From positions 1-24,491 of the forward strand of contig NBIV01000526.1 in NCBI GenBank assembly GCA_003194525.1: a stretch of 24,491 nt of DNA. The letters are read 5' to 3'. The position numbers and the translations under genes are program-made. Positions 8,690 through 18,407 of this stretch are shown one piece after another. The DNA is from Gracilariopsis chorda. Its lineage: Eukaryota > Rhodophyta > Florideophyceae > Gracilariales > Gracilariaceae. Each line of letters opens with the position of its first letter. Position 1 is the stretch's first letter. A model generated the notes under the pieces. That model did not search any database, was not told the origin of the DNA, and saw only the letters and a program-made list of their open reading frames with translations.

Positions 8690-9735
8690 GGGAACCGTCA
8701 CTGGCGCAGTCGTCTCGGCAGGAAGAGCAAATACCATGAGATGGGACCATCAGATGTCCCTGGTTATATCGAGCTTGTCGTCGATCGCGTCTTGGTCCAC
8801 CATTACAACATCGGCGTTCACAAATTTGTGGTCATCTTCCATGAAGACGTAGCCGGTGAGATGAGCGTCGGGATTTCATCGTAGAAGTCGACAAAGATCA
8901 GCCACCTCCGCCACGGCGATACGGCTCCATTCCCATGGGTCAAATAAAATACAATCTCTAGTGGCGGTACCATGTCCAGGAGACCGGTTGCAGTCTTGCT
9001 GTAGACCCCGGTAAGGCTGCTCCGGAGGTATCGCACTCCATTCAGTTGCGTCGACGATGTGGATGATTCCCGTCATTTCAATTGCATTGCGCTCAGAGCT
9101 GAACACATCGGTGAGGGCAAAACGTTGAAGGGACTGACGGAGGATATCCACTATGTACCAGATGCCACACTGGTCGTACATCGCCCAGAGGAGGTAGGCC
9201 GCCACGCCGCCTGTCTACTCGGTGGAAAGAAGACTCCATAGTCCGTTCGAAGGATTATCGAGGAACCTGGATACCAGGTAGGTGAGGCAAAGAGGAAGCT
9301 CTACGTAAAATCACCAGGACACGTCGACCTGGGGCCAGACGTCAGGCAAAGGATCCCGCCAATACCGCAGTAAAATCCGTTCTATCTCCACGTTTTAGTA
9401 CGTTACTAGGCCTCCGGATCGGGACCGTTGGTTTCACTCGAGTTGGTTCATCTAGAAGAAGGCATACTGCGAGCTACCCCACAGGTAGCGGAACTTTGAC
9501 CAAAGGACCGGCCTGGTTCAGATAATGAGTTTCTTTTGAGGACGGATGGTCCCCCTATCAACTTGGGAATCGCCCAACGCTGTGGCCAACCGTTCCCTTT
9601 ATGGCACTTCACTGCGAGAGCAGAACAAGGCCACGTCGAGGCCGTAGGACGGAGGAACCGGTATCTCATTCGGAGCTCGGAACAGTCGCCGGTACACAAT
9701 GTGGTCCATGTGACCACGGGATTCCAGCGTGCCGT
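8690..9735 (-). pseudogene. Broken minus-strand coding remnant, unknown family (3' part)
   Basis: Near 9740-9610 one minus frame reads RGHMDHIVYRRLF then NEIPVPPSYGLDVALFC. From about 9240 to 8700 another reads QSLQRFALTDVFSSERNAI, LFDPWEW and AEVADLCRLL, and after a TGA (8876-8878) continues NPDAHLTGYVFMEDDHKF and NADVVMVDQDAIDDK. The text looks protein-like and broken rather than random, but no family is recognised. It lies downstream of the segment at 9735-10328 on the same strand, so both may be parts of one dead gene, perhaps of a mobile element. Confidence 0.35.
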
Positions 9736-10328
9736 CAGAGGGATCTCATGCGAGGATTGTAGTCGAAACCACGACGCAGTGGTGCAAATGCCAGGAACAG
9801 ACGACGGACAACGGCCAAGCTACGCGGTGAACACCCTACGTCGGTGTACGATGCCAGGAGACGATTGTTGAGTATTGGTTCTCGATCGAACCAGGGTGAC
9901 CTGCAGAAAAGCTCCCCGTGGGCAGTAGGGCCCTTGGCGACGAGCGTTTTGTACATGGGACATCCGTCGGAGCAAAGTTCTACCGGAGGGGTTGGAGCCG
10001 TTCTACAGGTGAGATCGTCGGTGGCAGCTGACGCTGCCGGTTTCATTGGTTTTGGAGACTACAGGATACCCAAATGCTTTGAGGTCGACGTAGGAACGGG
10101 CATCCTTCGGAACCGGGTTTGCACCAGAGCCAACAGTCGTGCTCTGGCCGTGGATTGTTGATGTGGAGGTCCGCTTGGTTGGTTAGTGGAAGAGGCATTG
10201 CTGGGTGCTCCCAAGCTGTTCAGTTGGTTCATGCAGTTATTGTCTGAATCCCTGAGTGGGGGAGAGCTTGGATCGATAGTAACGATTGGTAACGCGTGGG
10301 AGCGTGATGGGTCCGCAGAATCAAACAT
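9735..10328 (-). pseudogene. Broken minus-strand ORF, unknown, Ser/Pro-rich start
   Basis: It starts at an ATG (10328-10326) with MFDSADPSRSHALPIVT and runs 197 codons before the final stop at 9735-9737, with one in-frame TAG at 10059-10061. The first 80 residues are rich in Ser, Pro, Asn and Gln. After the TAG the frame continues PMKPAASAATDDLTCRTAP, with several Cys. A low-complexity, polar start is common in Gag-like proteins, but there is no CCHC knuckle or other diagnostic motif. It could be the 5' end of the remnant at 8690-9735. Function unknown. Confidence 0.4.
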
Positions 10329-10680
10329 CGTGGACGCTGGCCTCCATATTTATGTACCCCCGTGTAGTTTTCTTGCAGCTCAAACCTCACTCGTTTTTCC
10401 TCTTAAGGAGAGGGAAATGTATTGCAGTGGACACTCGGAAGTGAGAGAAGAACTCGAATCATATTGAGGTGGTACCGAACGATCGGATGTGACTCAGATG
10501 CATGAGTCAGGCGCCCTGGATACGACGTGAGAAATATCTCGGATACAGTTGGATAGCGGAATAAGAAGGCGTATTTGTATGATCTTTGGCACCTCGGGAG
10601 TGTAAAAGGAGTGGAATATGTGTCAGGTGAGTGAGCGCTTTGGCAGATGATCTCCTGACCCGGGCGGTCACACACACGTG
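10329..10680. other. No recognisable gene
   Basis: Several frames are open on both strands here, but none has a recognisable motif or extends a neighbouring gene. It may be the 5' flank of the minus-strand remnant at 9735-10328. Confidence 0.5.
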
Positions 10681-10681
10681 T

Positions 10682-10790
10682 AGGGCTGTAGCGCAATGCG
10701 CTACTCGGGAGGCCAGCCGCTATCAACAGGCAGAGCCTGGCAGGAGGAGCTTAGCAGGCCCAGAATAGTTCGAATCCCGAGTTCGGCTCT
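10682..10790 (+). other. tRNA-like structured segment, not a valid tRNA
   Basis: It contains a B-box/T-loop-like GTTCGAATC (10768-10776) and an A-box-like TAGCGCAATGCG. The end segments AGGGCT (10682-10687) and GGCTCT (10785-10790) can pair with two G-T wobbles. A perfect hairpin follows at 10688-10704 (GTAGCGC, loop AAT). ACTCGGGA (10703-10710) pairs with TCCCGAGT (10775-10782). The T-stem halves are thus about 58 nt apart and no anticodon arm is evident. It may be a scrambled tRNA-derived element or coincidence. Confidence 0.3.
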
Positions 10791-10799
10791 ATGCTTCCA

Positions 10800-11526
10800 A
10801 TGGATGTACGACTATTGAATGATACCCACACCCCCCAAAGAAACAAGCGTCTAATAGACGTACAATCAACGTGTCGGACTCGACAAAAGACAACTCAGTC
10901 GACCGGGAACTTTGCGTGGCGACGTAGAACGTGGGCACAGCCCCGAGATTGTCCCAGCACCCAGACGAGAGCCTACGCTTGCATCTTGTACAACATTCTG
11001 ACCGAACACCCAACGGGCGGAAACAGAAGATCAGGGTATCTCTGAAGTTTCGATATATCCCAGACGTGTACGTCTGCTAGGGCTGCGCCGTCTGGCATCC
11101 AAATTGAGCTAGGCTCACTAACCGGGGTTTGCCTCCGCATCTAATGTTCGGTGTTAATACAATAGATCGGCTCTCTACTCAGATGGCAGGGTTGCCAGTA
11201 GCCTAACAGGTTAAGCGACAGTGGAACGCGCACTACCAGTGGCAGGAGACCTGTAGCGACGAAGAATGACCGAGTAATACCCGGCACGTTTAAGAGGCGA
11301 AGTCAACCTCGAATATAGTTGCGCATGCTATAGCCTTATTGTCGGCATCCATACGGGAGTAAATCCGGAAGGACTTTTGCTGCAGTACCAGAACTGGAGA
11401 TCTAAAGCCGCCAAGAGCTCGGCGGACTTTACTTAGAAACTCGAGCGTGAGCTCGGCACACTAGTACGGCCAACCGCCACGAAAGATGTCTTAAAGCTAG
11501 TCTACTCCAATGATTAGAGTATATGA
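10800..11526. other. No convincing gene
   Basis: Short open frames occur on both strands. One minus-strand frame near 11290-11460 reads LSKVRRALGGFRSPVLV and then YSRMDADNKAIACATIF, which is protein-like but too short and featureless to assign. No RNA gene or element end was recognised. Confidence 0.4.
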
Positions 11527-11721
11527 ACAAGTGGAAAAGGCCTTCGGCCGTGGGTGGCGCTGTGCGCCACGTTGTTTTTGTAGCTTTGTGTATTTAATAG
11601 CGTTCGGAGGCTCTCCGAGCACTTTGCTCGCTTGCAATCGCAATGGCGCTCATAGAACCACGGGGGGCGGCGGCGTTTAGAGTATGTGGAGCGGTAGGGG
11701 TTTGTGTTTAGGTGCCTAAAT

Positions 11722-11792
11722 TGACTGCAGTGCCAGCCAATGATGAGAAAGCGCGACACGTTGCTTTGTGTAACTGGCTGGCACTGCAGTCA
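11722..11792. repeat. 18-bp inverted repeat (hairpin A), unit 1
   Basis: TGACTGCAGTGCCAGCCA (11722-11739) is the perfect reverse complement of 11775-11792. The pattern recurs 464 and 928 bases downstream with one or two mismatches. The loop also has short self-complementary words (AAAGC with GCTTT). Confidence 0.85.
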
Positions 11793-11862
11793 TTATGGGA
11801 GTGCCAGCAAGTAAGCAGCAAGCTTTGCTTCTGCTGCTGCTGCTGAATGTTTTTAATGGTAG

Positions 11863-11938
11863 GGAGGCGTTGCACCAAATGGGCGTTTTGCATGGGCAAA
11901 CGGGGGCGTGCAAGAGGATTTTGTGGCGCAACGCCTCC
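11863..11938. repeat. 15-bp inverted repeat (hairpin B), unit 1
   Basis: GGAGGCGTTGCACCA (11863-11877) pairs with TGGCGCAACGCCTCC (11924-11938) with one mismatch. Equivalent arms are present in units 2 and 3. It encloses a G-rich stretch with GCAAACGGGGGCGTG. Confidence 0.8.
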
Positions 11939-12912
11939 ATTCACTCAAGAACACCCCCCCGATACGCGTATAAATACTTATAGTGGAGAGACAAGTGGAA
12001 ACGGCCTTTGGCCGTGGGCGGCGCTCCGCGCCGCGTTCTTTTTGTAGCTTTGTGTATTTAGTAGCGTTCGGAGGCTCTCCGAGCACTTTGTTCGCCTGCG
12101 CTCGCAATAGCGCTCGTAGAACCACGGGGCGCCACGGCGCCTAGAGTATGTGGGGCCTTAAGGTTTTTTGTTTAGGTGCCTAAATTAACTGCAGTGCCAG
12201 CCAATGATGAGAAAGTGCGACACGTTGTTTTCTGTAACTGGGTGGCACTGCAGTCATTATGGGAGTGCCAGCCAGTAAGCGGAAAGCATTGCTGCTGCTG
12301 CTGCTGCTGAATTTTTGAAATGGTAGGGAGGCGTTGCGCCAAATGGGCGATTTGAATGGGCAAACGGGGGCGTGCAAGACGATTTTGTGGCTTAACGCCT
12401 CCATTCAATCAAGAACACGCCCCTCATACAGGAACAAATACTTATAATGGAGAGAAAAGTGGAAACGGCCTTCGGCCGTGGGCGGCGCTGCACGCCGCAT
12501 TGTTTTTGTAGCATTGTGTATTTAGTAGCGTTCGGAGGCTCTCCGAGCACTTTGCTCCCTTGCACTCGCAATAGCGCTCATAGAACCACGGGGCGCGGCC
12601 GCGCTTAGAGTATGTGGAGCGGTAGGGGTTTGTGTTTAGGTGCCTAAATTGACTGCAGTGCCAGCCAATGATGAGAAAGCGCGACACGTTGCTTTCTGTA
12701 ACTGGGTGGCACTGCAGTCATTATGAGAGTGCCAGCCAGTAAGCGGAAAGCTTGGCTGCTGCTGCTGCTGCTGAATGTTTTAAATGATAGGGAGGCGTTG
12801 TGCCAAATGGGCGATTTGCATGCGCAAACGGGGGCGTGTAAAGCGAATTTGTGGCGCAACGCCTCCCGTCAGTCAAGAACACCCTCCTCATACATGTGTA
12901 AATCATTAAGAG

Positions 12913-13200
12913 TGGGGTGTTGAGATGTACAAGTTTACAGGCGCCCATGCGCTGCAGTCGGCCAGAGGCGAGTGCCACAAGTGGACACGCCACGCCCCAT
13001 TGGCGCCTAGTGCAGGGCGGTAGTGCTGCCAAAAATTTCAGGGCAGCGCTCTCTAAACTAACAGCGCTGCTGCACTGTAATGTTCAGGCCTCTGGCCTCT
13101 ATAGAAGGGCAAAGTCCAGTGCGCTACCTCACCCCCCTCTCAGAGTGAAGTGACTTCGCGCACCATCTCAAGTGATCACCGGATCACAAGCTTACGCTAA
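12913..13200. other. GC-rich spacer after the 464-bp array
   Basis: The composition and vocabulary (GCAGTCGGCCAGAGGC, GGCGCC twice) resemble the repeat array, but it is not a fourth copy. No gene is convincing. Confidence 0.4.
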
Positions 13201-13938
13201 CTCACGTGTTTCTTTGGCTCACACGATCTTCGCGCTTTTCGTCAGGCAGCGTCTTTGCAACTACGTGAACCAGAGAGCCCTGTGTATCGCGCAGTCATGT
13301 CGAATCGTTGCGACTGGTAACGCATGCGAGAATCCTGCAAACAACGCTACGACAGAGCTGTGCAGCGCGTGGGTTGGGCGTCCGATACGACAATGTCGTT
13401 CCCAATAGTCCATGATGGTCTGACCGAGACATACACATGGGTGAATAAGGTCATCGGACTAATACGGAGTCTTGAATCTTACGGCGTAGAGAAGGTCACG
13501 AAACGCGCTTCGTCATGCTTGACGATCTACGGTCACCGCCATCTGGCGAGTGTTCTCATGGAAATGTGTGAACGCCTCGCGCATTTCGATCTCAAATTCT
13601 TGGACGAGCTCGCGCACAAAGTCGACATCGACTTCTTTTGCCATACTACAGACAAGACTTATCTAGCGTACACGCTAGGCGGCAATTTCATGTAATTCTT
13701 GACATCTTGGTTTGAAACACCCACCGGAGTAAACAGGAGATGTGTCTCCTTCATGAAATTTTGCCAGTTGGAAAAGCTAATTCTCTGGACGGCGGCCCTC
13801 GAAGAGGTTCCTGCTGGCATGAATGTCGAGCACAACCAGTGCGTACTACGTGCTCCCCGCACGTTTTACGTGATTCCACCGACCATAGTTCTCAGCGAGA
13901 ACAATCCTTGGGCCTTTCAACCATGCAGGCGCAAATAA
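13201..13938 (+). pseudogene. Broken reading frame of unknown family
   Basis: One plus-strand frame runs about 245 codons with two TAA interruptions, at 13318-13320 and 13693-13695. It ends at 13936-13938. The text is protein-like throughout: FRQAASLQLREPESPVYRAV, then MSFPIVHDGLTETYTWVNKV, YGHRHLASVLMEMCERLAHF, and after the second stop FMKFCQLEKLILWTAALEE and TFYVIPPTIVLSENNPWAF. No family or catalytic motif is recognised. The nearest ATG starts are 13324 and 13393, each giving a short product ending at 13695. It is likely the corpse of a gene or mobile-element protein. It lies tail to tail with the minus-strand fragment at 13994-14365. Confidence 0.45.
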
Positions 13939-13993
13939 CAAGGAGACTTCCTCGCGAGCAAACTCTCTCCTCAACACGCATGACGTGAGCAGA

Positions 13994-14365
13994 TCACGCT
14001 GTACATAACGCTTTCATGGCGCCAACTCGAGGGCATGTACCGACACATATACCAGCTTCAGTACTTTTAACCCAGCTTCTGGGAATGTACAGAGCGTCCA
14101 AAGGAGTCGTTGAGAGCGGTGCCAACTTTGGTAACCGAGCGTAACTGTCCGAGTTTGGAGCATACAGCATTGACAGAGTTAGCATATCATTGTTTCCATA
14201 TCGGTAATACTTGGTCATCACCACCGGGTTCGGTTGCGTTTCTTTTTACTCCCTGCACGTAAGCAGCGGATGGTCTCGGTATTTGTATGTTGGAATTTCC
14301 TATGCCACTACGGGCCGCAGGAAGAGCACAAATCCCACGATGTTTGACAACGACCAATTCCACTG
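13994..14365 (-). pseudogene. Decayed paralogue of the 618-residue secreted protein (N-terminal part)
   Basis: One minus-strand frame matches the N-terminal part of the intact gene at 21557-23413. Here it reads EIPTYKYRDHP against EFPTYSYRDHP, NPVVMTKYY against SPVVMHKYY, SMLYAPNSDSY against NLLFAPRSATY, and PLDALYIPRS against KLDALFIPGT. Upstream of EIPTY is a hydrophobic run, LSNIVGFVLFLRPVVA, aligning with the intact signal peptide. In-frame stops lie at 14300-14302 (TAG) and 14246-14248 (TAA), and no ATG is seen. The resemblance fades after STEAG near 14040 and the rest of the gene was not found. It is a truncated pseudogene of the same family. Confidence 0.8.
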
Positions 14366-14734
14366 AACCGCCCTGTTTCTTGCGCGTGTTAGACGTTACG
14401 GGTGATAACTGATCCTAACGACAATCAAAACGTTCTAGCAACGTCTTTTCCCTCGTGTTTGTTGCTTCATGACAACATGCTGATCGAAATGCCTTGCCTT
14501 ACGTACACTAGGGCGTGTACGTAGTTACATGATGATTGCGTAATTTCAATGCATCAGAGCTAGATCTATAAATTTCCAGCGTGCCATAGGGGACTGAATT
14601 GTTGGAGCAGGCAGCCCTGGATGTCAGCAAACTAGATATATACTTGCGTCAGGAAATACATAGACTTGCGTACATAGCAAGATAGTAGCTAAGCAGATAC
14701 TCACGTAGTAAAACAATGACTAGAAACAAATGTA
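14366..14734. other. No recognisable gene
   Basis: A 9-bp inverted repeat, TACGTACAC (14500-14508) and GTGTACGTA (14515-14523), is the only structure noted. The base composition turns AT-rich toward the transposase copy on the right, which may mark the left flank of that element. Confidence 0.4.
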
Positions 14735-16078
14735 ATGACCAAGAATAAGCATAAACACACATCTCATTGCACATCTGTATTTAAACCTCTTCTAATTTCC
14801 CTGAAGATCCGTCATGGGACTATATCAACTTCCCCAATTCCCTACTCATTCATCCTCGACATTGATTTTTCCCACAATATTTTTGCCATGAATCTTATCA
14901 CTTCTTCACATGACCCAAGCGCTCTTGAAATACTGGAAAATGCCTCTATCGAACGCAAAGAGGAATTTACAAAATTTTCGTTCGAGGACGAAAGCCCAAA
15001 ATCCGATCAGGAAAACGATTCAGACAGCCCTATTTACGAAAGTTTCTATAATGAGGGTGGATCGGAAGCTATTTTAAAAATGTCAAGTTTTTCTGCCAGA
15101 GCAAATGACTCCGTTTGGAATAGCATCCTAAAGATTGTGGTCGAAACTTGGAACAAATTGGCCAAGGGAAAACATTTTCTTTCAAGCCGAAGGATGTAAT
15201 TTTCATGTTGTTTACGATCTTTAAGCACGATGGACACTAGGTCTTCATGGGGAGTATTTTTGATATCCACAGACACACTTTTGAACCACTAATTATGAAC
15301 TTCTTGACGATGACTGGTGTAGATGTATACAATGATTTCGTTACAACCGCCGATTCTAATTAAACGATGGAGAGAATGATGCTGAATAATAATAATTTTG
15401 CCAATTTTAAATTTGCCATGTATGCGACAGACGTCACATTTCAACAATCATTTGGTCCATCGGGAAATTTGGCGGAGGGGAAGAACTATTATAGTGGTAA
15501 GCACCTCCTTTATAGATATAAGGTAGAAGTTTCTGTTTTTCCTAGGTATTGATATTGGTTGCGGTGAGCACGCTCTTAGTTCTGTTTCAGACATTGACTT
15601 TTTTAGGAAAGGATTAGAGAAGAGGGACCTCAAAAAGATTATATTGCACGCTGGAATTCTATCAGAGAAATATGAACATCAATGGGCTGTAATAATGGAT
15701 AAAGGTTATCAAGTTGCAGTTGAGCAAGTTCATGCTATTCATTCTAAGAAGAAGCCAAAATATGGAATTTTGTCAAGGAGCGAAGAAGTGAACACTGGTA
15801 AGATATCAAGCGACAAAATTATAGTAGAGAACTATTTTGGAAGATTATGTTCTTTGTGGGTTGTTTTGTCCAACAAATATCGTTTGGCAGAGAATGTTTA
15901 TGACAAAATAATTTTGTTTTGTTTGTCTATGACTAATTCACATATTTTGTGGCATCCGCTGAGAGCAGATGATTTGGATTTTTACAACCGCTATAAGAAT
16001 CGTCTCCATCATATTAGGCCACTTACTCAGTTTGTCGCTATTTCGTTAGTTCATCAAATAGTTCCGAAAAAGCTATAG
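14735..16078 (+). pseudogene. PIF/Harbinger-like DDE transposase, copy 1, frameshifted
   Basis: These transposases cut and paste DNA transposons using a DDE triad. The N-terminal section has an acidic region (SDQENDSDSPIYESFYNEGG). It starts at ATG 14735 or more likely 14888. The core shows MYATDVTFQ with the first Asp (15430-15432), YYSGKHLLYRYKVEVSV, then QWAVIMDKGYQ with the second Asp (15698-15700), and VENYFGRLCSLW with the Glu (15827-15829). All three catalytic residues survive. Damage: a frameshift near 15180, stops at 15238-15240 and 15361-15363, and a frameshift near 15545. The C terminus (after RLHHI) differs from copy 2. The local base composition is AT-richer than copy 2. Terminal inverted repeats were not identified. 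Confidence 0.85.
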
Positions 16079-16309
16079 AGAAATTATAGAAGCTGTAATC
16101 CTAGAATACTTACAGTATAAATGTGGCATAAGTGAGAAGAAAATATTTTCAAACCTGTTTTTGAAATCAAACTGCAAAATGGTGCCAATTCGATTGCACC
16201 GAAAGAGTAGATGGGATGAGCAGTTGTAGCCTTATTGTAGCCTTATGTAGAAAAGCACAGAATCAATTCCCGAGATAGCATTCTCAAGACTGTACCGATT
16301 GCATTCAGC

Positions 16310-18407
16310 ACATTATGGCGCTTACATACGGCAAAAACCGCAGCACTAGCACTCCTGGCTGACAAAGCTGCAGAGCGGGCAGCAGAAATCAAAAAATACG
16401 CAGATGATACTGATCAACGTAGCACCGAAAACGAATCGGACTCTCAAAGTCCCGTTTTTGACTCCTTCTACGACAACTAAGGAAGCCAGAGTATACTCTG
16501 CATGACGAATTTTACAAGTGTCGAATTTGAAAAGCTAAACGGATTTCTAGTTGGACACATTATTAGTCGATAGAATGTGAGACACGGAAAACGGTGCAAA
16601 TATGGACCCAAAGATTTGCTGTTTATGACTCTTTCAGGTCTAGAACATGCTGAGCAGTGGGAATACATGGCTAAGATGTTCAATGTGGAAGGGCCCACAT
16701 TCGAGAAGATGATCATATCCTTTGTAAAATTTGTGTCTGAGTACGCTTATGAACGGTTTGTTGAGGACTTAACGGAGAAGTACAATGTGGAGCTACTGAA
16801 CGAAAAGAAGAGAATTTTCAAACACTACTCGTTCGCCTTGTATGCTACGGATGTAACCTTTCAAAAGAGCAAACGATCATCTGGGAATATTGGGGAAGGG
16901 AGGCTCTACTACAGTGGTAAGCATAAGCTGTATTGGTATAAGGTAGAGGTGAGTGTTCTGCCTCTCGGGCTTGCGCGCCACTGCTCTACCCATGTGCCTG
17001 GCTCTATTTCTGACTTGGATATTTTCTACAAGAACCAACAGTAGCACAAGAACAGTGTGTTCAAAAAGGAGGACGAAAAGAATATTATTGATGAAGAACT
17101 ACATTCTGGTCTATATCAGGATATGTGGGCCCTACTCAAGTGCAGTGCCCTCAGAGAGGGACTCTTTGTATTTGGTGGATTTCCAGAATGTTTCGGTAAT
17201 GTAGTCATTGCATGAACTACGACCACTAATGGTGGATTTGACACGTGGGACACGGAAGAGTCAATTGGCGGTTGGCCACAGTTGTGGGCATGAACCACCA
17301 AAGTGGAGTAATTTAGTTATTTCTATTTATTGTTTTTACACCCATTTCTGGGATGGTTAGTACTTAGTGCGCCGGCGGGTTGCCCTCGCACCAGTAAACC
17401 TTCCCCAACAAGGGACCTCAACCTGGGGAATTGGCTCTAGACCTCACCGCCTTCGCGTGTTCTCTACTCTTCTTTGGAGTGAAGCACCGTCGCATACAGG
17501 AAGTCTAACCCCCTTACCTATCTAAAGAACCCGAGTATTCGGATTGTTATTCCAGCTTTCTTGGCGTTCACTTTGTATAAGGTTTATTTACCGGCACTGC
17601 CGTTAGTCTTCGTCACGACACTTGTGACTCAGCTCCCCCTTATTTTTTCCCTTACAGGGTGGCTTTCCCGCTACCCACAGCTCGTGTTCGCGTGTGCCAC
17701 TAAAGTGGAAACCTCACCTCTCTAGAGGACGACCATCCCCATACACCGCTCCTGCGGATACCCGATTCTTGCCTCAACCTCCCTGCGCAAGTCGCGACGG
17801 TTGGCCTCGGCCTTACAACCCGACATAGTCGTGCCACTCCTGGGAGGGCTCTACCCAACTGGGCTCACCTCTAACGAGGTAACATCCCGAACGTTTTTCG
17901 GTGCGCTTCCGCTTCCGGGCATTGCACTACAGTGATTGTGAACAAGGGGTATCAAGGACTGCTAGAAGTGATTTGCGCAATTCACCCAAATAAGACACCA
18001 CGAAACGGGAGCCTTACAGTTGCTGAACGAAATGTGAATCGCAATACATCGAGCGATAGAACAATAGCCGAGAACTACTTTAGGCGCTTGTGTTTCTTAT
18101 GGAAAATTTGTGGTTCTAAGTATCGCTGGAAGGAAGCCTACTATGATCACTTCTTCTTCCTCGCCGTCTCTTTAACAAACATGCAGGTCAACTGGAATCA
18201 ACTTCGTGCAGACCATGGAGAGTTTTATTGGAAGTACATACGAAGACTCTATGGTATTGGAGAAGAACTTGTGAGAAGAGAAACGATTGTCAAAGGCTGT
18301 ACCGGGAGTGCAAGAAACGCCGTATGGCTGTGGAGTTTCGATCTTTGGCTGCGGTCCATGAGAAACATAGCTCATATCCTGATGCTGATTTTGACCCGTT
18401 TGAATAG
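16310..18407 (+). pseudogene. PIF/Harbinger-like DDE transposase, copy 2, split by an insertion
   Basis: It is homologous to copy 1 over its length. The start is unclear; the frame reads ADKAAERAAEIKKYADD, then SDSQSPVFDSFYDN, with stops at 16478-16480 and 16571-16573. The core has LFMTLSGLEHAEQWEYM, LYATDVTFQKS with the first Asp (16850-16852), YYSGKHKLYWYKVEVSV and PGSISDLDIF. The frame stops at 17042-17044, resumes to WALL near 17137, and is interrupted. It resumes at about 17932 with VNKGYQG, where the second catalytic Asp is Asn (17941-17943). The Glu survives in AENYF (18070-18072). A frameshift near 18270 leads into a natural-looking C terminus (KKRRMAVEFRSLAAVHEKHS) ending at TAG 18405-18407. 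It lies about 240 bases after copy 1, same strand. Confidence 0.85.
17138..17931. mobile_element. Insertion of about 790 bp inside transposase copy 2
   Basis: Comparison with copy 1 shows the coding line broken between WALL and VNKGYQ. The left end reads AGTGCAGTGCCC and the right end, reverse-complemented, AGTGCAATGCCC, an 11-of-12 terminal inverted match. Boundaries are uncertain by about 10 bases and no clean target-site duplication was seen. The inside is GC-richer than its host and holds no ORF of note. TGCAGTGCCC...GGGCATTGCA also has the TG...CA ends of a solo LTR. It is either a non-autonomous DNA transposon or a solo LTR. Confidence 0.6.

Larger units (their letters stand above)
11527..12912. 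repeat. Three tandem 464-bp direct repeats
   Basis: The unit start (ACAAGTGGAAA or a variant) lies at 11527, 11991 and 12455, an exact spacing of 464 bases both times. Internal landmarks stay in register: GGCCTTCGGCCGTGGG, TTCGGAGGCTCTCCGAGC, GACTGCAGTGCCAGCCA, a CTG run, and GGAGGCGTTG. The copies differ by scattered substitutions without net length change, apart from compensating CTG-number changes of 5, 6 and 6. The third unit decays near 12912. Each unit contains several palindromes. Minus-strand frames of about 78 codons recur in units 1 and 2 but are interrupted in unit 3, so coding is doubtful. This is a satellite-like or MITE-like array of unknown class. Confidence 0.92.

Noticed and set aside
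10682..10790. Calling a functional tRNA gene
   Set aside because: The immediate T stem does not pair, no anticodon arm is present, and the outer stem does not have the correct distance from the T arm.
11062..11075. Palindrome AGACGT-GT-ACGTCT
   Set aside because: Only six-base arms; likely to occur by chance in a window this size.
11527..12912. CRISPR-like or bacterial repeat array
   Set aside because: Units are 464 bp, tandem and without spacers, in a clearly eukaryotic context.
13201..13938. Possible stop-codon reassignment, since many frames here continue past single stops
   Set aside because: All three stop types occur within the broken frames, the broken frames are transposon-like and also carry frameshifts elsewhere, and the intact 618-residue gene contains no internal stop. 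Simple pseudogene decay explains it.
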